Source: JBAZLV01 sp041650055 (GTDB lineage Bacteria > Nitrospirota > UBA9217). From it: a DNA stretch of 64,000 nt. The notes under the pieces were generated by a model. That model made no database searches and was not told where the DNA came from. It was given only the letters and a program-made list of their open reading frames with translations. Positions 59,346-64,000 of the stretch are shown one piece after another. Both the position numbers and the translations under genes were made by a program. The stretch lies in NCBI GenBank assembly GCA_041650055.1, contig JBAZLV010000002.1, positions 97,824 through 161,823 on the forward strand, in the 5' to 3' direction. The first letter of the stretch is position 1. Each line of letters starts with the position of its first letter.

Positions 59346-60776
59346 TTATTCAGCCAGTTTCTTTTTCAGAAGCTGGTTTACCAAATCAGGATTTGCCCTG
59401 CCTTTGCTCGCTTTCATCACCTGTCCGACAAAGAAACCGAACAATTTTTCCTTTCCCGATTTATATTCCGCAGCCTGCCCCGGATTGGCAGCTATCACAT
59501 CTACGATAATGGCCTCCAGTGATCCGGTATCTGAAACCTGAACAAGTCCCTTCTCCTGAACAACGGTTTCAGCATCCTTGCCGGATGCATACATTTCTTC
59601 AAACACTGTTTTGGCAATTTTGATGCTGATCGTCCCAGCATCGATCAATTTGATCATGCCGCTCAGTTTTTCCGGGCTGATCGGGCACTCGTTTATATCT
59701 TTGTTATCTGCATTCAACAATCGCATGAGTTCCCCCATCATCCAGTTGGAAACCGTCTTGGGCTGGCCGGAGAGAGAAGCCGCTTTTTCAAAGTAAGCAG
59801 CCATGTCTCTGTCCTGGGTCAACAAACCAGCATCATACTCAGGAAGTCCGTATGCGCTCACAAACCGTTCGCGTTTGGGATCCGGGAGCTCCGGGATGGA
59901 AGGCCGGATCGACTCAATCATTTCTTTTGATACCACCAGCGGCACAAGGTCAGGATCCGGGAAATACCGGTAGTCGTGCGCTTCCTCCTTGCTCCTCATT
60001 GAAAACGTTACGCCTTTACTCGAATCGAAAAGTCGTGTTTCCTGGATCACTCTTCCGCCGTCGTCAAGAATCTGTGTCTGTCGTTTGATCTCATATTCCA
60101 GAGCTTTCTGAACAAATTTGAAAGAATTCACATTTTTTATTTCGGTCCTCGTCCCGAACTCTTTGGCACCGATCGGCCTGATCGAGACATTTGCGTCGCA
60201 GCGAAAATTGCCTTTTTCCATGTCTCCGTCTGATACTTCAATAGAGCGTAGAATGGCCCGTAGTTTTTTAAGGTATTCGACTGCTTCATCCGATGTTCGG
60301 ATATCCGGCTCTGACACGATTTCCATGAGCGGAGTGCCTGCCCGATTCAGATCAACAAGGCTGGCAGAACCGTCTCCGATATGAACGTTTTTTCCTGCAT
60401 CTTCTTCGAGATGAATCCGGGTAATTCCAATCTTCTTTTTGTTTCCATCAAGAACGATCTCGACATAACCTTTTTCGCAAATGGGAAGCTCGTACTGGGA
60501 AATCTGATATCCTTTCGGAAGATCCGGGTAGAAATAATTTTTTCGGGCAAACCGGCTGTACGAATTGATCGAGCAATTCATGGCAAGCCCGGTCTTGATA
60601 GCAAAATCAAGTGCCTTTCGGTTCAGTACCGGAAGCACTCCCGGCATCCCGATGCAGACCGGACAGGTCCGGGTATTCGGTTCCTCACCAAACTTGATCT
60701 CACATCCGCAGAATATTTTAGTATTTGTCTGGAGCTGAGCATGCACTTCAAGTCCTATGACTGTTTCGTAGTTCAT
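59346..60776 (-). CDS. gatB: Asp-tRNA(Asn)/Glu-tRNA(Gln) amidotransferase subunit B
   Basis: 476 residues, standard GatB: YETVIGLEVHAQL start, NRAGTPLMEIVSEPD, the TEIKNVNSFKFVQKALEYEI stretch, and a GatB-YqeY-type C-terminal domain ending NQLLKKKLAE. Together with GatCA it amidates misacylated tRNA-Gln or tRNA-Asn. ATG at 60776 with AAAGGA. Separated from gatA by a repeat. Confidence 0.97.
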   Translation of the reverse strand: MNYETVIGLEVHAQLQTNTKIFCGCEIKFGEEPNTRTCPVCIGMPGVLPVLNRKALDFAIKTGLAMNCSINSYSRFARKNYFYPDLPKGYQISQYELPICEKGYVEIVLDGNKKKIGITRIHLEEDAGKNVHIGDGSASLVDLNRAGTPLMEIVSEPDIRTSDEAVEYLKKLRAILRSIEVSDGDMEKGNFRCDANVSIRPIGAKEFGTRTEIKNVNSFKFVQKALEYEIKRQTQILDDGGRVIQETRLFDSSKGVTFSMRSKEEAHDYRYFPDPDLVPLVVSKEMIESIRPSIPELPDPKRERFVSAYGLPEYDAGLLTQDRDMAAYFEKAASLSGQPKTVSNWMMGELMRLLNADNKDINECPISPEKLSGMIKLIDAGTISIKIAKTVFEEMYASGKDAETVVQEKGLVQVSDTGSLEAIIVDVIAANPGQAAEYKSGKEKLFGFFVGQVMKASKGRANPDLVNQLLKKKLAE

Positions 60777-60797
60777 GATTTATCCTTTCAGATAATC

Positions 60798-60880
60798 CAC
60801 CACAGAGGCACAAAGACACAGAGAATTTTTTTCACAATTTTTTACTTGTCTACTTAGTGTTCTTAGTGACGCAGTGGTTA
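60798..60880. repeat. Intergenic repeat between gatA and gatB
   Basis: CCACCACAGAGGCACAAAGACACAG at 60798-60822 and CTTAGTGTTCTTAGTGACGCAGTGGTTA at 60853-60880 are imperfect inverses, a repeat style common between genes in many bacteria. Confidence 0.5.
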
Positions 60881-60883
60881 AAA

Positions 60884-62347
60884 TCAGAGCTTTGCTCTTC
60901 GCTGGTGCCAATCAGTCGCCTGTTCATACGCAAAAGCCGCATGAAGAACCGCTTCCTCATCAAAATGTTTCCCAACGATCTGCAGCCCGATCGGAAGAGT
61001 ATTCCGGGTAAATCCGCAGGGAATTGAAATTCCCGGAATGCCCGCAAGATTAACGCTGATCGTAAAAATATCGGATAAATACATCTGGAGCGGATCCTTG
61101 GTTTTTTCTCCGATTTTGAATGCCGGTGTCGGTGCTGTGGGTGTGACGATCACATCAACCTTTTTGAAGGCATCATCAAAATCTTTTTTGATCAACGTTC
61201 TTGCTTGCTGCCCTTTTTTATAATAGGCATCATAATAGCCGGCGGAGAGCGCATACGTGCCGAGCATGATTCTGCGTTTTACTTCTGAACCAAACCCTTG
61301 ATCCCGTGTTTGCATGTATAAATCCAGCAGATCTTTTGGATTTGGAACCCGGAAACCGTATTTAACCCCATCATAGCGCGCGAGGTTCGAACTTGCCTCG
61401 CACGTCGCAAGGATATAGTAGGTTGCTGTCGCATAATCCGTATGCGGAAGCGAAATTTCGAAAACAGCGGCTCCCAGGTTCTTGAGAATTGCTATTGCTT
61501 CCTTTACTGCCTTTTCAACATCAGGATCCATTCCTTCAATAAAGTATTCCTTCGGGATACCGATTCTGAGTCCACGAATATCTTTTTTGAGAGCTGCTGT
61601 AAAATCAGGAACCGGTATATTAACTGACGTTGAATCCTTGGGATCATGTCCTGCTATGACGTTTAAAAGAATCGCCGCATCCGTCACATCCTTGGTAAGA
61701 GGTCCGATCTGATCGAGCGAGGATGCAAACGCGACAAGCCCGTATCGCGAAACTCTGCCGTACGTTGGTTTCAATCCCACAACACCGCAACAGGCAGCGG
61801 GCTGGCGGATCGATCCTCCGGTATCCGAACCGAGCGAGGCGATACAGGTTCCAGCAGCTACCGCTGCTGCAGAGCCACCGCTCGATCCCCCGGGAATTCT
61901 GGTGAGGTCCCACGGATTTTTTGTAACAAAAAATCCTGAATTTTCCGTGGACGATCCCATGGCAAATTCGTCCATATTTGTCTTCCCACAGAGGATAGAA
62001 CCGGCCTTGCTCAAGTTACAAACTGCAGTTGCATCATAAGGTGGTACGAAGTTACCCAGAATTTTTGATGCACAGGTTGTTTTGATCCCCGTCGTGCACA
62101 TATTATCCTTCACAGCAATCGGGATACCGAGAAGCGGCGTTGACCGGTCTCCTGCCTTGATGCGTTTGTCCGCTTCTGTCGCTTGTTTACGGGCAATTTC
62201 TTCCGTTACGGTCAAATACGCTCGTACGTTTCCATCTACGGCTTTGATTCTTCCAAGAATCGATTCCGTCGCTGCCAGAGAAGTTGTCTCTCCACGGTTT
62301 ATCATATCGCGCAGCTCATGAATTGTGTGGTCAAAAAGCTCCATCAT
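60884..62347 (-). CDS. gatA: Asp-tRNA(Asn)/Glu-tRNA(Gln) amidotransferase subunit A
   Basis: 487 residues, amidase signature protein with the Ser-cisSer-Lys triad: AVKDNM (Lys near 78), GGSSGGSAAAVAAG (cis-Ser) and GSDTGGSIRQPA (Ser). Hydrolyses glutamine and sends ammonia to GatB. The ATG overlaps the panD stop (ATGA). Confidence 0.97.
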   Translation of the reverse strand: MMELFDHTIHELRDMINRGETTSLAATESILGRIKAVDGNVRAYLTVTEEIARKQATEADKRIKAGDRSTPLLGIPIAVKDNMCTTGIKTTCASKILGNFVPPYDATAVCNLSKAGSILCGKTNMDEFAMGSSTENSGFFVTKNPWDLTRIPGGSSGGSAAAVAAGTCIASLGSDTGGSIRQPAACCGVVGLKPTYGRVSRYGLVAFASSLDQIGPLTKDVTDAAILLNVIAGHDPKDSTSVNIPVPDFTAALKKDIRGLRIGIPKEYFIEGMDPDVEKAVKEAIAILKNLGAAVFEISLPHTDYATATYYILATCEASSNLARYDGVKYGFRVPNPKDLLDLYMQTRDQGFGSEVKRRIMLGTYALSAGYYDAYYKKGQQARTLIKKDFDDAFKKVDVIVTPTAPTPAFKIGEKTKDPLQMYLSDIFTISVNLAGIPGISIPCGFTRNTLPIGLQIVGKHFDEEAVLHAAFAYEQATDWHQRRAKL

Positions 62348-62700
62348 AACTCCTTTGTTATCCTGTTCTGATTATCAACCAGAATAATGCGCGGTTTGTG
62401 TGTTTTTATTTCTTCCTGATTAAAATATTCATAACAGAAGACAATGACCTTGTCGCCTTTCATACCCCGTCGGGCGGTCGGGCCGTTTAGTATCATTTCT
62501 CCTGCACCACGCTTGCCGGGAATTACATACGTCTCGAACCGCTCGCCGTTATGCAGGTTTGAAACATGCACGAGCTCGAACGGAATCATGCCTGCTGCTT
62601 CGAGAAGAATCGGATCAACAGTCAGGCTTCCTTCATATTCGAGGTTCGATTCTGTCACCGTTGCACGATGAATCTTTGAGCGTAACATTTGTCTGAACAT
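62344..62700 (-). CDS. panD: Aspartate 1-decarboxylase
   Basis: 118 residues, whole PanD. It self-cleaves between Gly and Ser in YEGSLTVD (about residues 24-25) to form the pyruvoyl group. Makes beta-alanine for pantothenate. The ATG has an AAAGGA site. Placed between gatC and gatA, with its stop overlapping the gatA start; no other pantothenate gene is nearby. Confidence 0.95.
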   Translation of the reverse strand: MFRQMLRSKIHRATVTESNLEYEGSLTVDPILLEAAGMIPFELVHVSNLHNGERFETYVIPGKRGAGEMILNGPTARRGMKGDKVIVFCYEYFNQEEIKTHKPRIILVDNQNRITKEL

Positions 62701-62729
62701 GTCATTGTCCTTTCATGTTAATTAATTTT

Positions 62730-63017
62730 TTATTCAATGATCTTGGGAACTTTATAATGACCTGCTGCCTTTTCAGGGGCATTGGCAAGAGCCTCTTCAC
62801 GCGGCAGGCTGGGACATACTACGTCCTCGCGCAACACATTGTGGATATCCAGAACATGGGACGTTGGCTCAACTCCGCTGGTATCGAGTTCATTCAGTTT
62901 CCCGACATAGGTCAGGATGTTCGAAAGCTGTTCGGTCAAATGATCCTGTTCTTCCGGGGTAAGTTCCAGTCGTGCAAGCTTTGCAACATGATCCACTTCC
63001 TGCTTTGTTATTTTCAT
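62730..63017 (-). CDS. gatC: Asp-tRNA(Asn)/Glu-tRNA(Gln) amidotransferase subunit C
   Basis: 95 residues: VDHVAKLARLELTPEEQDHL start and the DIHNVLREDVVCPSL middle are typical of GatC, which bridges GatA and GatB. ATG at 63017 with AGGAG. First of gatC-panD-gatA-gatB, following the helicase gene by 29 bases. Confidence 0.95.
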   Translation of the reverse strand: MKITKQEVDHVAKLARLELTPEEQDHLTEQLSNILTYVGKLNELDTSGVEPTSHVLDIHNVLREDVVCPSLPREEALANAPEKAAGHYKVPKIIE

Positions 63018-63046
63018 ATGAACTCCTAAGAATGTGATCGCGTATT

Positions 63047-64000
63047 CTATATCACTTCCAGATTTGCATATTTTACTGCAAGCACTTTCACACCGTGGCC
63101 AGGAAAACTTACGCTGATTTTCTGATCGTCCCCTGCTCCTTCGGAACGTTGGACTGTTCCCAGGCCAAAGCGGGTATGACGGACAACAGCACCATTGTAA
63201 TACCGGTTCTGGGAAGGAACTGCCGGCGCACGATCCCAGAGCATGGTTGCTTCAGATGTTTCTTTTCGCGTTGTGGCAAAAAGACCGTTATTCCACTTGG
63301 CAGAACGGTGATAATGCACCTCTTCTGAACCGGTTTTTGACATTTCAATATGTTCAGACGGGATTTCCTGCAAAAAACGGGACATAAGGTTCGCTTGCGG
63401 ATATCCGTATAATCTTCGTTCAAATGCGCAGGTCATGATCAGTCGTTCTTTTGCCCGCGTTATGCCGACATAGCAAAGCCGCCGTTCTTCTTCGAGTTCT
63501 TCCTCGCTTTCCGCAGAACGGGAATGCGGGAATAAACCTTCTTCCATGCCGACCATGAAGACGAGTGCGAATTCAAGACCTTTGGCATTATGCAATGTCA
63601 TGAGCGTCACGGAATCCGCATTCCTGTTTTTTCGTTCTCCCGCAGTCTGCTGTTCAATATCCGTGATAAGGGCAACTTGATCCAAAAAATTCGACAATGA
63701 ACAATCACGATTCTGCTCCTGGAAATCCTCGGTTGCAGTCATTAATTCGTTCAAATTCTCAATGCGAATTCTGGATTCAACGGTTTTATCCTGCTCAAGC
63801 GCAGTGATATATCCGGTCTCATGAATTATTTTCCGCACAAGATCCGTTACGGTGAGAGCGTGTGCGCTGGTATGAAGCCGTTCAATGAGCCCGGAAAAGT
63901 CCTGTAGTTTTTTTCTTGCACCCGAAGTGATTGCAGCCAAATCGGGATTGACTACCGTTTGATAGAGAGTGAGGCCGGATGTAAGCGCAGCCTGTTCAAG
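63047..64000 (-). CDS. UvrD/PcrA-type DNA helicase, C-terminal part (5' end outside window)
   Basis: 317 codons reach the window edge. Helicase motifs V and VI are present: SVTLMTLHNAKGLEFALVF and RRLCYVGITRAKERL. The last ~60 residues form the Tudor-like PcrA tail (VRHTRFGLGTVQRSEG...). It unwinds DNA 3'-5' in excision repair and removes RecA or stalled RNA polymerase. The tail favours PcrA/UvrD over Rep. The N-terminal ~430 residues lie beyond 64000. Confidence 0.93.
   Translation of the reverse strand, partial: LEQAALTSGLTLYQTVVNPDLAAITSGARKKLQDFSGLIERLHTSAHALTVTDLVRKIIHETGYITALEQDKTVESRIRIENLNELMTATEDFQEQNRDCSLSNFLDQVALITDIEQQTAGERKNRNADSVTLMTLHNAKGLEFALVFMVGMEEGLFPHSRSAESEEELEEERRLCYVGITRAKERLIMTCAFERRLYGYPQANLMSRFLQEIPSEHIEMSKTGSEEVHYHRSAKWNNGLFATTRKETSEATMLWDRAPAVPSQNRYYNGAVVRHTRFGLGTVQRSEGAGDDQKISVSFPGHGVKVLAVKYANLEVI

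Overview
The window is one chromosomal stretch of an uncultured-looking, anaerobic, diderm bacterium; I cannot name the phylum from sequence alone. Anaerobic signs are an Ech-type membrane [NiFe]-hydrogenase with hypAB, a B12-binding radical SAM protein, a corrinoid protein and an iron-sulfur flavoprotein. Envelope signs are several lipoproteins, a SPOR protein, HtrA, a SurA/PpiD-like chaperone and BON domains. Promoters are ordinary sigma-70 type (TTGACA, 17 bp, TAnnnT) and most genes have a GGAGG-like ribosome site. PheS/PheT are of the archaeal/eukaryotic type, which is a minority trait in bacteria. Intergenic regions carry several families of short fold-back repeats.

Layout. 1-3.1 kb: pheST (minus). 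3.2-6.5 kb: an accessory patch with a DUF6941 gene, one intact and one decayed REP-associated tyrosine transposase (RAYT) copy, four copies of its end motif, a zinc-ribbon gene and a cut-off polymorphic-toxin tail with a likely immunity gene. 6.6-12.3 kb: SPOR protein, queA, a TPR/peptidase-MA protein, DUF6485, YjbQ and a Na/Pi cotransporter. 12.4-18.9 kb: one operon echABCDEF-hypA-hypB with a clear promoter. 19-22.7 kb: a DHH-CBS-tRNA nucleotidyltransferase and xerD. 22.7-29.2 kb (plus): a B12 radical SAM protein, a methyltransferase, then a tight three-gene unit (corrinoid-binding protein, zinc-ligand-less UroD/MtaA-like protein, DUF1638-GGDEF diguanylate cyclase), then a GNAT.

29.2-40.7 kb (minus): a pyrimidine operon pyrR-pyrC-carA-(radical SAM)-carB-greA-pyrK-(diguanylate cyclase)-pyrD with a promoter, a PyrR RNA site and an attenuator hairpin in front; pyrB is absent. 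40.7-44.8 kb: FMN-reductase-like flavoprotein, HD-GYP protein and HEAT-repeat protein. 44.9-52.3 kb: tRNA-Ala(GGC) followed by three successive copies of its 3' end, each with a hairpin, then a lipoprotein, a mod-(RhuM/Fic)-res type III restriction operon, a Bro-N protein, nested repeats and a remnant of ychF; this reads as an integration hotspot. 52.4-56.3 kb: BON lipoprotein, then a CIRCE-controlled operon of three Hsp20 proteins and HtrA. 56.3-64 kb: M20 dipeptidase, REC-PilZ protein, SurA-like chaperone, gatC-panD-gatA-gatB, and the C-terminal part of a UvrD/PcrA helicase.

Common themes: c-di-GMP signalling recurs (two GGDEF enzymes with I-sites, one HD-GYP, one PilZ), and two of these genes sit inside metabolic units (corrinoid module, pyrimidine operon). 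The best candidate for an undescribed system is the corrinoid/UroD/DUF1638-GGDEF unit at 25.2-28.6 kb.
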